DNA from: Acidobacteriota bacterium | GTDB taxonomy: Bacteria; Acidobacteriota; Blastocatellia; Pyrinomonadales; Pyrinomonadaceae | Direction: 5' to 3' | NCBI GenBank assembly: GCA_016700075.1 | Contig: CP065000.1 | Coordinates: forward strand, 1,984,001 to 2,048,000 | DNA length: 64,000 bases | In this document: positions 31,859 through 40,732 of the stretch, in pieces | Numbering within the stretch: the first letter of the stretch is position 1 | Layout: every line of letters begins with the position of its first letter | Notes under the pieces: model-generated | What the model was told of the DNA's origin: nothing | Seen by the model: only the letters and a program-made list of their open reading frames with translations | Databases searched by the model: none | Made by a program: the position numbers and the translations under genes

Positions 31859-32716
31859 ATGCGGGTCTTGATCGGGTACAACGGATCCTCAGCATCGTCA
31901 GCAATATTTGAGGATCTCACTTTTGCTGGGTTGCCGCCAAAGTCCGAGATCCGGATCTTGGTGGTGGCCGATCCCTTGGTTTTTCCGAAGACCGAAGCAG
32001 AGGCCAACGACCTAGCCGAATCTGCTCACCGGGAAATGTGCAATCGATTTCCGAATTATGTTTTTCAATACCGGCTGGATTCCGGAGATGCGGCCGGATC
32101 GGTGGTGCGCGAGGCGGACGCTTTTCACCCGGACCTGATAATGCTCGGTGAACCGGGAAATCCCGACGCCGACGGTCATTTTAAACTCGGCCCGGTTTCA
32201 CAAAAGGTTATTTCCGATACGACATGTTCTGTCAGGATCTCAAGAGCTCCCGGCGTAAAAGAAGCAAGGCCCACACGGGTGCTGGTGGGCTACGACGGAA
32301 GTGCCGGTTCGAAATGTGCTGTGGAATCATTATTGTCCAGAACTTGGCCTGACGGCCTCGAGGTCAGATTTGTCAGCGTTGCTGATTCCGCCGTTGTAGC
32401 GACCATAGGACGATTCGCACCGCAGATAAGAGATCTTGCCGTCAGTGAGCGGTACGTACAGCAATGGGCAGAAACACTATGCGAAGGGTCGAGAAAGCGG
32501 CTCATCAAAGCAGATATTGCATCTGATGTCGCTGTGAGGTTTGGCAGCCCTGTCACGGGTATTCTGACTGAAGCAGTTGATTGGAGAGCCGACGCGATCT
32601 TGGTAGGTCCTCACAGCGCACCAACCATTGGCGAACGATCGACGTTGGGAAATGTGTCCCTCGCAGTAGCTGCCGGAGCCGACCGGTCCGTCGAAATATG
32701 TCGCTGTTTCACATGA
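31859..32716 (+). CDS. Tandem-domain universal stress protein
   Basis: A 285-residue protein with two Usp domains: residues 1-135 (MRVLIGYNGSSASSAIFEDL) and 140-285 (RPTRVLVGYDGSAGSKCAVE). Neither half shows a complete G-x2-G-x9-G-(S/T) loop, so nucleotide binding is uncertain. Tandem Usp proteins act in stress survival in other bacteria. It stands alone under a sigma-54-type promoter and is divergent from the M14 operon. Its last codons and stop lie inside a parS-like palindrome. Confidence 0.88.
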   Translation: MRVLIGYNGSSASSAIFEDLTFAGLPPKSEIRILVVADPLVFPKTEAEANDLAESAHREMCNRFPNYVFQYRLDSGDAAGSVVREADAFHPDLIMLGEPGNPDADGHFKLGPVSQKVISDTTCSVRISRAPGVKEARPTRVLVGYDGSAGSKCAVESLLSRTWPDGLEVRFVSVADSAVVATIGRFAPQIRDLAVSERYVQQWAETLCEGSRKRLIKADIASDVAVRFGSPVTGILTEAVDWRADAILVGPHSAPTIGERSTLGNVSLAVAAGADRSVEICRCFT

Positions 32717-32720
32717 AACG
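32705..32720. other. parS-like site across the end of the tandem Usp gene
   Basis: TGTTTCACATGAAACG matches 14 of 16 positions of the common bacterial parS TGTTTCACGTGAAACA, including perfect GTTTCA/TGAAAC arms. It is 2.1 kb from parA, a usual parS distance. Confidence 0.5.
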
Positions 32721-32805
32721 CCGCCTCTCGGGTCATCGAAATTTCTTTCCAAATCCCTAACACTGTTATAAACTGACCGTTTCGGTTTCGATTGCCGAAG
32801 TGGGT

Positions 32806-34698
32806 ATGTTTGACGAGACGTTCGATGTAATTGTCATTGGGGCAGGTCATGCCGGATGCGAAGCGGCATCTGCTGCGGCGCGCCTCGGCGTAAGGACCGC
32901 GCTCGTCACGATCAACTTGGACCTTGTCGGACAGATGTCGTGCAATCCCGCGGTAGGAGGCATTGCGAAGGGCCATGTGGTCCGGGAAATAGATGCCCTT
33001 GGCGGGATCATGGGCCGTCTGATCGATCGGGCGGGCATCCAGTTCAGACTCCTGAATCGATCAAGAGGCCCTGCGGTGCAATCGCCGAGAGCCCAGGCAG
33101 ATCGGTCACTATATCGAACGGAGATGCGTTCGCTCTTGGAAAACACCGGCGACCTTGGACTGCGACAGGGAGTTGTGACCGAGTTAATTGTTGTAAACAA
33201 TAAAGTTATAGGCGTTGAGCTGCAAGATTCGAGAAGGTTTGGAGCGTCTACTGTGGTCATTGCCACCGGTACATTTCTGAATGGAATGATACACACCGGC
33301 CGGACCACCTATTCCGCCGGTCGTGCAGGCGAACCCGCATCGATCGACTTGGCCGAACATCTGAAGCGCCTCGGTTTTCCGGTCGGCCGACTAAAGACCG
33401 GAACACCGCCGCGGCTTGATGGAAGAACCATCGAATGGGATGCCTTTGAGCCGCAACCGCCTGATGAACGTCCCGTCCCTTTCTCGTTTTCAACGGATAA
33501 GATCGAGCAAAAGCAGATAAATTGTTTTATCGGCTATACCAACGAACATATTCACCGCGAAATTCGAGGCAATTTGGATCAATCACCACTCTATTCGGGG
33601 AAAATAAAGGGAGTTGGTCCCCGATATTGCCCATCTATCGAAGACAAGGTCGTTAAGTTTGCTGAAAAAGATAGGCACCAGCTGTTCCTCGAACCCGAAG
33701 GGCACGACACGAACGAGGTCTATCTGAACGGTTTTTCGACGTCACTGCCGTCGGGGCTGCAGCTTGAATTGCTGCGAATGATCGAAGGATTTGAAAATGT
33801 ACGGATCATTCGGCCCGGCTATGCTATCGAATATGATTTCGTGGATCCCAGGGAACTTAAACCCACGATGGAAAGTTCCAGGATCGACGGTCTTTTTTTG
33901 GCCGGACAGATAAACGGCACTACGGGCTATGAAGAGGCGGCATGTCAGGGACTTTTGGCCGGAATAAATGCAGCCTTTAAGGTCGAAAAGCGGCAGCCTT
34001 TTATGTTGGGCCGCAATGAGGCTTATATCGGCGTTTTGGCCGACGATCTGATAAGGCATGGCGTCGATGAGCCGTACCGTTTGTTCACCTCGCGTGCTGA
34101 GGCTCGGTTGACGCTGCGGCATGATAATGCGGACAGGCGGCTCACGGAAAAAGGTAAAGAGGTCGGCTTGATCGGCGATCAGGAATGGGAGAGGTTCAAC
34201 AATAAGCGAGAAAGGCTGGCAAGACTCCAGGAGGCTCTCGATAACTCGCGTTTTAGACGCTCATCGCCTGAATACGCCGGAGTTGCGGGTATTCTGGGCA
34301 AGGACCTTGGGGATTCCTTTACACTTACTCAGCTTGCGATGCGACAGGGTGTTACTCCGGATCTGATCAGGCGGCTGCTGCCGGCAGAATTGCAAAATGA
34401 GGTCTCTGTGGAGGATCTTGAATCGGCGCTTGCGGATTCACTGTACAAAGGGTACATCGAAAAACATCAAGCCGCCGCGGAACGGGTCAAAAATCACGAT
34501 AGTTTGAAAGTTCCGGAAGGCTTTGAGTTCTCGTCAATTGGCGGATTATCGAATGAAATGGTCGAAAGGCTGGAAAGGGCAAGACCAAGCAATTTCGGTC
34601 AGGTCAGGTCTGTCTCCGGGCTAACCCCTGCCGCGCTTTCGTCGGTTCTTGTTCACCTCACCGCAGCAGGCACCGATCGGCGTCCGACAAACCGGTAG
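32806..34698 (+). CDS. mnmG: tRNA uridine-5-carboxymethylaminomethyl modification enzyme MnmG
   Basis: FAD-dependent partner of MnmE in U34 tRNA modification. About 630 residues. The N-terminal dinucleotide fold is DVIVIGAGHAGCEAASAAAR, followed by GQMSCNPAVGGIAKGHVVRE. Other family marks are GRLKTGTPPRLDGRTI and FLAGQINGTTGYEEAACQGL, then a C-terminal helical domain that binds MnmE. ATG 32806 is preferred over GTG 32800. In many genomes mnmG is followed by rsmG; here parA comes next and rsmG is absent. Confidence 0.96.
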   Translation: MFDETFDVIVIGAGHAGCEAASAAARLGVRTALVTINLDLVGQMSCNPAVGGIAKGHVVREIDALGGIMGRLIDRAGIQFRLLNRSRGPAVQSPRAQADRSLYRTEMRSLLENTGDLGLRQGVVTELIVVNNKVIGVELQDSRRFGASTVVIATGTFLNGMIHTGRTTYSAGRAGEPASIDLAEHLKRLGFPVGRLKTGTPPRLDGRTIEWDAFEPQPPDERPVPFSFSTDKIEQKQINCFIGYTNEHIHREIRGNLDQSPLYSGKIKGVGPRYCPSIEDKVVKFAEKDRHQLFLEPEGHDTNEVYLNGFSTSLPSGLQLELLRMIEGFENVRIIRPGYAIEYDFVDPRELKPTMESSRIDGLFLAGQINGTTGYEEAACQGLLAGINAAFKVEKRQPFMLGRNEAYIGVLADDLIRHGVDEPYRLFTSRAEARLTLRHDNADRRLTEKGKEVGLIGDQEWERFNNKRERLARLQEALDNSRFRRSSPEYAGVAGILGKDLGDSFTLTQLAMRQGVTPDLIRRLLPAELQNEVSVEDLESALADSLYKGYIEKHQAAAERVKNHDSLKVPEGFEFSSIGGLSNEMVERLERARPSNFGQVRSVSGLTPAALSSVLVHLTAAGTDRRPTNR

Positions 34699-34702
34699 TC
34701 AA

Positions 34703-34720
34703 ATGTGGCACGTGCCACAT
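34703..34720. other. parS-like palindrome, copy 1
   Basis: ATGTGGCACGTGCCACAT, a perfect 18-bp palindrome. The inner 16 bp keep the TGT--CACGTG--ACA frame of parS but have GG/CC instead of TT/AA at two symmetric positions per half. It lies directly upstream of parA. Confidence 0.65.
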
Positions 34721-34739
34721 GGTCGATCACGCTGTCTTT

Positions 34740-34757
34740 ATGTGGCACGTGCCACAT
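34740..34757. other. parS-like palindrome, copy 2
   Basis: An exact second copy of the 18-bp palindrome, 37 bp centre-to-centre from copy 1, ending 52 bases before the parA start. It may be a centromere site or an operator for parAB. Confidence 0.65.
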
Positions 34758-34809
34758 TTTAATTCGCGCCTAGACGGGCTGTGTGCTAGATTAACAATAA
34801 TTGCTGTAA

Positions 34810-35571
34810 ATGGGCAGAGTTATCGCTGTTGCGAACCAAAAAGGCGGAGTAGGGAAAACGACGACGGCAGTCAATTTGGCCGCGGCATTGGCGCTTGAAG
34901 GGAAAAAGGTCTTGCTGATCGATGCCGATCCCCAGGCAAATGCGACCTCCGGGGCGGGCGTGCCCCGAAATGTCTCTCGAAAAAGCCTCTACGACGCCTT
35001 GATCGGCGGTGAACCTGTCAGGGAAATGGTCGTTTCTACCGACATACCTACACTTTGGGTGCTGCCGTCCGACAAGAATCTGGCGGGTGCCGAGGTCGAA
35101 CTGGTCGAATCTGCAGAGCGTTCGGGTGCTCTGAAGAAGTTGATAGAGGACGTTCGCCCATTTTTTCATTATTTGATCATAGATTGCCCGCCGTCATTAG
35201 GATTGCTCACACTGAACGGCCTGACCGCTGCCGACACGCTTTTGGTTCCGATCCAATGCGAATATTACGCACTCGAAGGGGTCACAGAGTTATTTGATAC
35301 GCTGGCGAGGCTAAGAAGAGAGCTGAATCCAAATTTAGCGATCGAGGGCCTTTTGCTGACGATGTATGACGAAAGAACTAATCTTTCGTCGGCTGTAGCC
35401 AAAGACCTAAGGGATTTTTACGGTTCCCGCGTACTAAAAACTGTGATCCCCAGAAATGTGAGGTTGGCGGAAGCCCCAAGTTTCGGTAAACCCATTGCGA
35501 TCTACGACCCCAGATCGCGCGGGGCCGAAAGCTACAGACAATTGGCAAAGGAGATTCTTAAAAATGGCTAG
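34810..35571 (+). CDS. parA: Chromosome partitioning ATPase ParA (Soj)
   Basis: Works with ParB-parS complexes to separate newly replicated origins. The 253-residue protein starts MGRVIAVANQKGGVGKTTTA with the deviant Walker A KGGVGKT. It has LLIDADPQANAT (Walker A') and YLIIDCPPSLGLLTLNGLTA (Walker B), as in chromosomal Soj. Its end overlaps the parB start by 8 bases. Confidence 0.97.
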   Translation: MGRVIAVANQKGGVGKTTTAVNLAAALALEGKKVLLIDADPQANATSGAGVPRNVSRKSLYDALIGGEPVREMVVSTDIPTLWVLPSDKNLAGAEVELVESAERSGALKKLIEDVRPFFHYLIIDCPPSLGLLTLNGLTAADTLLVPIQCEYYALEGVTELFDTLARLRRELNPNLAIEGLLLTMYDERTNLSSAVAKDLRDFYGSRVLKTVIPRNVRLAEAPSFGKPIAIYDPRSRGAESYRQLAKEILKNG

Positions 35572-36427
35572 ACAACCTCTTGGCCGAGGGCTGAACGCCT
35601 TGCTGGGAGAGGCAAGTGCTCCGACGGCCGAAAACAAGACCACTGAGATCGATATTGACCTGATCGATCCCAATCCCGATCAACCAAGATCCCGATTTGC
35701 CGACGACACTCTGGAGGAACTCGCGCAGTCGATCAGGTCTAACGGCATAGTGCAGCCTATTGTTGTTCGACAGATCGGAACAAGGTACCAGATCGTTGCG
35801 GGAGAGAGGCGTTGGCGAGCAGCGCAAAAGGCTGAATTGCGTCGGGTGCCGGTTGCTGTAAGGGAGGTTTCAGACGAGAAATTGTTAGAGTTGGCCCTGA
35901 TCGAGAATATTCAACGACAGGAATTGAACCCGATCGAGGAAGCGTCAGCATACCGCAAACTCATTGATAACATTGGACTTACGCAGGAAGCGGTCGCTGA
36001 ACGGGTTGGGCGATCAAGGACATCTATCACCACAGCGATGCGTCTGCTCAAGCTTCCCGCGACGGTCCAAAAGGACCTTGAGAACGGAATGCTGTCAGCA
36101 GGCCACGGCAGGGCTTTGCTCCTGACTGACGACCCAATTATCCAAAGGTCCGTCGCCGATGAGATAATTGAGAAAGGCCTTTCGGTTCGCGAGGTAGAGA
36201 GGGCTATAAAGGCCGATCGAAACGTCCCTAGGCCTGGAACCAAAGGAAATGAAACCGCCGCAGATCCAAATATAAAGGCGGCCGAGGTTCGTTTGATGCG
36301 GGAACTTAAGACAAACGTAAAGATCCGGCCAAATGGTAAGGGTTCTGCGGGAAAGATCGAGATCGAATACTACAATCTCGACGACCTTGATCGTATCTAT
36401 CGGCAGATCATCGCGGGGCAGAATTGA
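35564..36427 (+). CDS. parB: Chromosome partitioning protein ParB (Spo0J)
   Basis: A 287-residue CTPase that binds parS. The N-terminus (MARQPLGRGLNALLGEA) holds the ParA-stimulating region. The CTP-binding part has IDLIDPNPDQPRSRF, then the conserved GERRWRAAQKAEL and the catalytic-type ENIQRQELNP. The parS-reading HTH is LTQEAVAERVGRSRTSITTA. The recognition segment reads RTSITTAMRLLKLP where the best-known ParB proteins have forms such as RPHIANHLRLL, which may relate to the altered palindromes upstream of parA. ATG 35564 is used; longer frames upstream overlap parA. Confidence 0.96.
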   Translation: MARQPLGRGLNALLGEASAPTAENKTTEIDIDLIDPNPDQPRSRFADDTLEELAQSIRSNGIVQPIVVRQIGTRYQIVAGERRWRAAQKAELRRVPVAVREVSDEKLLELALIENIQRQELNPIEEASAYRKLIDNIGLTQEAVAERVGRSRTSITTAMRLLKLPATVQKDLENGMLSAGHGRALLLTDDPIIQRSVADEIIEKGLSVREVERAIKADRNVPRPGTKGNETAADPNIKAAEVRLMRELKTNVKIRPNGKGSAGKIEIEYYNLDDLDRIYRQIIAGQN

Positions 36428-36828
36428 TGTTCCTATTCATTTTCGAATCGCTCGGCACGTCTGAACTGATCCTGATAGGGATCGTTGCTCTGATCTTTCT
36501 GGGTCCGCGCAAATTGCCCCTGATGGCGCGAAAGATCGGAAAAATGATGGCAGAGTTTCGGTCAACGGCAGGTGAATTCAGAGAGACCTGGTCACGCGAA
36601 GTCAATTTCGAGGAAGAAGCTAAGTCCTTACAGCTCAGTGAGTTAGAGGCGGAAGAGCCAATTGCGAACACCTCGGATACCCGCTCTGCCAAACCAACCG
36701 TGAAGGAAGTCGACCCGGAAACATTTAAACAGCTCAGCAACCGAGCCGAGCTTTCTGAACAGATCGATCAGGAAGACACTGCAGTCGAAAAGGCCGCAAC
36801 AGAAAATGAGAGAGCCGAGTGGCTTTAG
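36427..36828 (+). CDS. tatB: Twin-arginine translocase subunit TatA/TatB
   Basis: A 133-residue protein with a short N-terminal membrane helix (LILIGIVALIFLGPRKLPLM) and the hinge LGPRKLP, then an amphipathic helix (ARKIGKMMAEFRSTAGEFRE) and an acidic tail. The LGPRKLP hinge and the long tail fit TatB better than TatA. It starts at ATG overlapping the parB stop (TGATG) and is followed by tatC with overlap, so the unit is parB-tatB-tatC. Confidence 0.88.
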   Translation: MFLFIFESLGTSELILIGIVALIFLGPRKLPLMARKIGKMMAEFRSTAGEFRETWSREVNFEEEAKSLQLSELEAEEPIANTSDTRSAKPTVKEVDPETFKQLSNRAELSEQIDQEDTAVEKAATENERAEWL

Positions 36829-37886
36829 ATCACCGGCATAAGATGCCAGCAATCGAAAATACAGATCCAACGGCACAGATGTCGTTTCTGGAGCACCTGG
36901 ACGAGCTGCGGCGGCGGCTGGTCAATTCTGTCATTATCGTCGTCCTCGCGTTCGTTGTGTGCTGGTTCGTTTCAGACCGAATATACGAGTTCCTGTCGGT
37001 TCCCATCCGCCAAGCGCTTTCCGAGGCTGAGAGACGAGAATTGCCGGTTGCCGGCCTGACCGGCGAAGAAAAGATACTATCCATCGGCGAACTCAAGATG
37101 GGCGACAAAGGCCGGTATGTTTTCGACCGCACTTTCCGGGTCGGAATGGGTGTTGTGCCTTCGGGAGCGACGGTTTCCGCAGAAGTAGCCGTTGACGCGG
37201 CCGGCGAACCGGGCCTTTTCACGACAGAGGAGTTAGTTACATCAAACGCGATAATTCCAAAAGGAATGAGGCTGCCGGTCGTTTTGGATGGGACGGGCGA
37301 AGCGGGAATGGAAGAGCGGATGGTGTTTACGACCGCCGTCGAGCCGTTCACGCTATATGTCACGGTATCGCTTTATGCCGCTCTGGCCCTTTCTGTACCG
37401 TTCCTCCTGTGGCAGATATGGGGCTTCATATCACCTGCCTTGTATCTGCACGAACGCAAATATGTGACCCCGTTCATCGGCCTTTCAACGATCTCTTTCG
37501 TTCTGGGCGTCGCCTTTGCATACTACATCGTATTTCCTCCTGCGGTCAGATACTTGCTGGCATTAGGCGAAAATTTCAAGCCGGTCTTGAGGGCAAGTGA
37601 TTATCTGGACTTTATCACCATCATAATGTTGGCGATGGGCGTAATATTCCAAATGCCCGCAATTACCTACGTTCTGTCGCGCATCGGGCTGGTTTCCGCA
37701 GGCCTGATGATACGCAGTTGGAAGATCTCTCTGGTTGTTATCCTCATCGTCGCTGCTGTTGTTTCCCCCACGGGCGACGTACCAAACATGATGCTGTTTG
37801 CAATGCCAATGACCGCCCTCTATGTGGTGTCGATATTCATAGCGTGGGTCTTTGGCAGCAAACGTAAGACCGACGCCGAGGTCTAG
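36819..37886 (+). CDS. tatC: Sec-independent translocase TatC with a long insertion in the first periplasmic loop
   Basis: A 355-residue protein; usual TatC proteins have about 250. The N-terminal MSFLEHLDELRRRL is the conserved cytoplasmic signal-binding segment. The core resumes with SLYAALALSVPFLLWQIWGF and ISPALYLHERKYVTPF, and the remaining membrane segments are normal. Between segments 1 and 2, about residues 60-165 form a hydrophilic domain (LTGEEKILSIGELKMGDKGR, FRVGMGVVPSGATVSAEVAV), mostly extra to the family and predicted periplasmic. The start is GTG 36819 or ATG 36843. It exports folded Tat substrates such as the oxidoreductase at 45088. Confidence 0.93.
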   Translation: MALDHRHKMPAIENTDPTAQMSFLEHLDELRRRLVNSVIIVVLAFVVCWFVSDRIYEFLSVPIRQALSEAERRELPVAGLTGEEKILSIGELKMGDKGRYVFDRTFRVGMGVVPSGATVSAEVAVDAAGEPGLFTTEELVTSNAIIPKGMRLPVVLDGTGEAGMEERMVFTTAVEPFTLYVTVSLYAALALSVPFLLWQIWGFISPALYLHERKYVTPFIGLSTISFVLGVAFAYYIVFPPAVRYLLALGENFKPVLRASDYLDFITIIMLAMGVIFQMPAITYVLSRIGLVSAGLMIRSWKISLVVILIVAAVVSPTGDVPNMMLFAMPMTALYVVSIFIAWVFGSKRKTDAEV

Positions 37887-38024
37887 TCTTCAAATATGCA
37901 ACCTGCAGCAGCTTCAAAGCATCTTGTGTTATTGGATATTTACTTCTAAAATAAGGGATTCTGTTCGCTTTTGTTCATTTTCGTGAGTCTCGACAAAACC
38001 GGCGGAATTTGGAGTCTAAGTACA

Positions 38025-39650
38025 ATGCGTTACGTCAAAGCAAGTTTGATCTCATTTTTTGTCCTGGTCGTAATGGCGGATACGGGGGCGGCACAGCGTC
38101 CTGAACCTCGGCCTACGGTCGATCCGTCTGAAAGGCCGCGCAATGTCCGCCCGGAGCTCAAGACAGCCTATAAGAAGTGGTTGGAAAACGACGTTGCCTA
38201 CATCATCACCGATCAGGAGAAAAAGGCATTTCGCGCCCTCGCTACCGACGAAGAAAGAGAGAACTTCATTGAGAATTTTTGGCGTCGTCGTGATCCGAAT
38301 CCTGACACCGAGGAAAATGAGTACAGGGAAGAATATTACGAACGAATCGCCTATGCCAACGAGCATTTCACCTCGGGAATTCCCGGCTGGAAAACCGATC
38401 GCGGCCGGATCTACATAACATTCGGTAAGCCCGACTCGATCGAATCAAGACCCGCGGGCGGCATGTACGAGCGTCCGAGCTACGAGGGCGGCGGCTCCAC
38501 TTCTACTTATCCTTTCGAGGTTTGGTTCTATCGTCATCTTGACGGCGTTGGCGACGGACTCGAGATCGAGTTCGTTGATCCGACGGGAACGGGTGAATAT
38601 CGTTTGGCCCGTGACGCACAGGAAAAGGACGCTCTGAAGTTCGTTCCGGGTGCAGGCCTGACTCTGAATGAACAGCTTGGGCTCAGCACGAAGGGTGATC
38701 GTATAACCGGCATCGGTTCGAAAGACGCACCGAACTATATGCGAGAGCAGGACTCGCCCTTCCGCCGGCTTGAGATCATGACTAACCTGATGCGTCCGCC
38801 GCAAGTCAAGTTCAGCGATCTGCAAGGTTTGGCAGGCGGCGATTCCGGTGTGCTAGATAATAATCCGCTCGATTTCGATCTGCGGGTCGATTTTTTCCGG
38901 CAGTCAGATGACCGAGTTATCACGGCGTTCACGGTTCAAACAAACAACAAGGATCTGACGTTCGAACAGGTCGGCGGCCTCGAGCAGGCGACGATGAACA
39001 TCTTCGGGCGAGTGACCGCCGTTTCGGGCAAGAGGTCGGGCATTTTTGAGGATTCGGTTTCAACAACAGCCACCGCTGAGGAATTGCTGGACGCCCGCGA
39101 CAAAAAGTCGGTCTATCAAAGGGCGATCGCTCTGACGCCGGGAACGTACAAGGTTGACGTCGTCGTCCGTGATGTGAAATCCGGCAACAGAGGGATCCGC
39201 AATCTGGGATTCACGGTCCCGAAATACGATGAAAAGAAACTGTCGACGTCTTCGCTGATACTTGCCACGCGTCTTAGAACAACCAACGAGAACGACATTG
39301 GCCAGATGTTCGTCATTGGCAATTCAAAGGTGATCCCTAACCTGTCAGGCAATTACCGCGTAGGCCAGGAGGTCGGCGTTTACCTACAGGTTTACAACGC
39401 CGGTATCGATCAGACGACGCTTCGCCCCGCCGTTGATGTCGACTACGTCCTTTTTAAGGATGGTAAGGAAGTATTTCGTCAGAAGGAAGATTGGGAGGGA
39501 CTGAGCGATTCGGGGCAGCGGCTTACATTGGCAAAATTGCTTCCGACCACGCTGCTTCCGCTCGGCAACTACGAGATCCGTGTGCAGATACGAGACCTTG
39601 TTGGCGGTCAGATGGTTGAAAACAAAGGGAAGTTTTCGATACTTCCTTAA
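38025..39650 (+). CDS. Exported GWxTD-domain protein
   Basis: A 541-residue protein with a signal peptide (MRYVKASLISFFVLVVMADT-GAA). Residues about 45-185 form the GWxTD domain, with IENFWRRRDPNPDTEENEYR, HFTSGIPGWKTDRGRIYITF and GKPDSIESRP. The rest is beta-rich, with a typical ending (ENKGKFSILP). The family is frequent in Acidobacteriota and related phyla; its function is unknown. ATG 38025, 10 bases after GGAG, is used in preference to an earlier in-frame start at 37971 because the signal peptide begins there. A terminator follows. Confidence 0.9.
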   Translation: MRYVKASLISFFVLVVMADTGAAQRPEPRPTVDPSERPRNVRPELKTAYKKWLENDVAYIITDQEKKAFRALATDEERENFIENFWRRRDPNPDTEENEYREEYYERIAYANEHFTSGIPGWKTDRGRIYITFGKPDSIESRPAGGMYERPSYEGGGSTSTYPFEVWFYRHLDGVGDGLEIEFVDPTGTGEYRLARDAQEKDALKFVPGAGLTLNEQLGLSTKGDRITGIGSKDAPNYMREQDSPFRRLEIMTNLMRPPQVKFSDLQGLAGGDSGVLDNNPLDFDLRVDFFRQSDDRVITAFTVQTNNKDLTFEQVGGLEQATMNIFGRVTAVSGKRSGIFEDSVSTTATAEELLDARDKKSVYQRAIALTPGTYKVDVVVRDVKSGNRGIRNLGFTVPKYDEKKLSTSSLILATRLRTTNENDIGQMFVIGNSKVIPNLSGNYRVGQEVGVYLQVYNAGIDQTTLRPAVDVDYVLFKDGKEVFRQKEDWEGLSDSGQRLTLAKLLPTTLLPLGNYEIRVQIRDLVGGQMVENKGKFSILP

Positions 39651-39673
39651 GCTTGATGTTTGTCTAATTTGCG

Positions 39674-39697
39674 AAGGCTGCCGAAAGGTAGCCTTTT
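39674..39697 (+). terminator. Rho-independent terminator after the GWxTD gene
   Basis: AAGGCTGCC-GAAA-GGTAGCCTT, a 9-bp stem with one G-U pair and a GAAA loop, followed by TTTT. It lies between two convergent genes. Confidence 0.75.
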
Positions 39698-40639
39698 CTA
39701 TTTGCGGCGGACAATGATTATTGGCGAGTTCAACTTTTCACTGGTCGCGACTATTGCGGATGCGTCCGGTATGTAAGCAATGGCTTCACCTGCTTCACGC
39801 TTTCCTAGGTCAATAGGTCGAGGGGTCTGTTTCCAAATATCATCGAAGTCGTTGGACTCTCGCGGCAACGTCAGCTCATAGGCTCTCGCATAATCGCAAA
39901 CAACGACGCGGCGAGCATCCGACGACATATCTCCGCCGGTCAAAAGGCCGTTTGGGATGGCCGGAACACTTAGGGTTCCGACTAGTTTCGCCGTCACAAC
40001 CTCTTGATTTTCAGGCCAATTGAATTTGTAGATCGAGGACGGTTCCGTTAGGCGCTTTGTCAGGACGTAGATCTCGCCGGTCAGTTGATTGACCATAAGC
40101 GTCTCCGCATCTTGAACGCGGTCCGGAAAGCGGAGTTGCATAGAATCGGCCTTTGCGGTCGCGACCGCATTTCGTTTTCGGCGTCCCCTATCCTTCTCCG
40201 TAACTACCGGCTCTTCAACGCGATAGATCGTCACTTCTGCTCGGTCCTGCTTATTATTGCCCGTGTCGGAAATGTAGATAAAGCAGCGGCCGTCGCGGGT
40301 TCGAGCGATAGCCATGTCCTCCCAGTCGATATTGGTCGCGCCCTCAACATTCCATGTGCCCAGATTGTCGCCCTTCACATTGAATGCATAGATGAACGGA
40401 CCGTCTCCCGAATCATTATGTGTCCAAAAGACGTCGTTCTGGCACTTTGAGGCAGCGACACCACTGCTTTCGCCTATATCCTGTGAGCGGATCGACCCGA
40501 AAACCTGAGGTCCGCGAAGGTCGTCACCCAGCGGTTCCGCTGCCGAGCCTGAATCGAAAGCGCACGCGGACGCGATCAGAAATGCGACAGCACATGAAAT
40601 GACAACCAAAGAGTATTTCGGTATAGTGAAGTTCGACAT
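39698..40639 (-). CDS. Exported beta-propeller-like hypothetical protein
   Basis: A 313-residue protein starting MSNFTIPKYSLVVISCAVAF, with a signal sequence ending near ASACAFDSG; the cysteine could be a lipid attachment site but the box is weak. Repeated segments (GVAASKCQNDVFWTHNDSGD, WEDMAIARTRDGRCFIYISD, VQDAETLMVNQLTGEIYVLT) look like blades of a beta-propeller. No enzyme motif is seen. It is convergent with the GWxTD gene. AGAGAGAAC precedes ATG 40639; an in-frame start at 40681 is less likely. Confidence 0.75.
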   Translation of the reverse strand: MSNFTIPKYSLVVISCAVAFLIASACAFDSGSAAEPLGDDLRGPQVFGSIRSQDIGESSGVAASKCQNDVFWTHNDSGDGPFIYAFNVKGDNLGTWNVEGATNIDWEDMAIARTRDGRCFIYISDTGNNKQDRAEVTIYRVEEPVVTEKDRGRRKRNAVATAKADSMQLRFPDRVQDAETLMVNQLTGEIYVLTKRLTEPSSIYKFNWPENQEVVTAKLVGTLSVPAIPNGLLTGGDMSSDARRVVVCDYARAYELTLPRESNDFDDIWKQTPRPIDLGKREAGEAIAYIPDASAIVATSEKLNSPIIIVRRK

Positions 40640-40732
40640 AAAGTTCTCTCTATCTAAGCTATATTGCGTTTGATGACTCAAGCGTCAAAGATGAAACCTT
40701 AAAAAATTGTATCGTATTTAACTGCACTGAGT

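Noticed and set aside
34703..34720. The palindromes upstream of parA as sigma-54 -24 elements because they contain TGGCACG
   Set aside because: No TTGC follows at five bases, and the perfect symmetry and exact duplication indicate a dimeric protein site.
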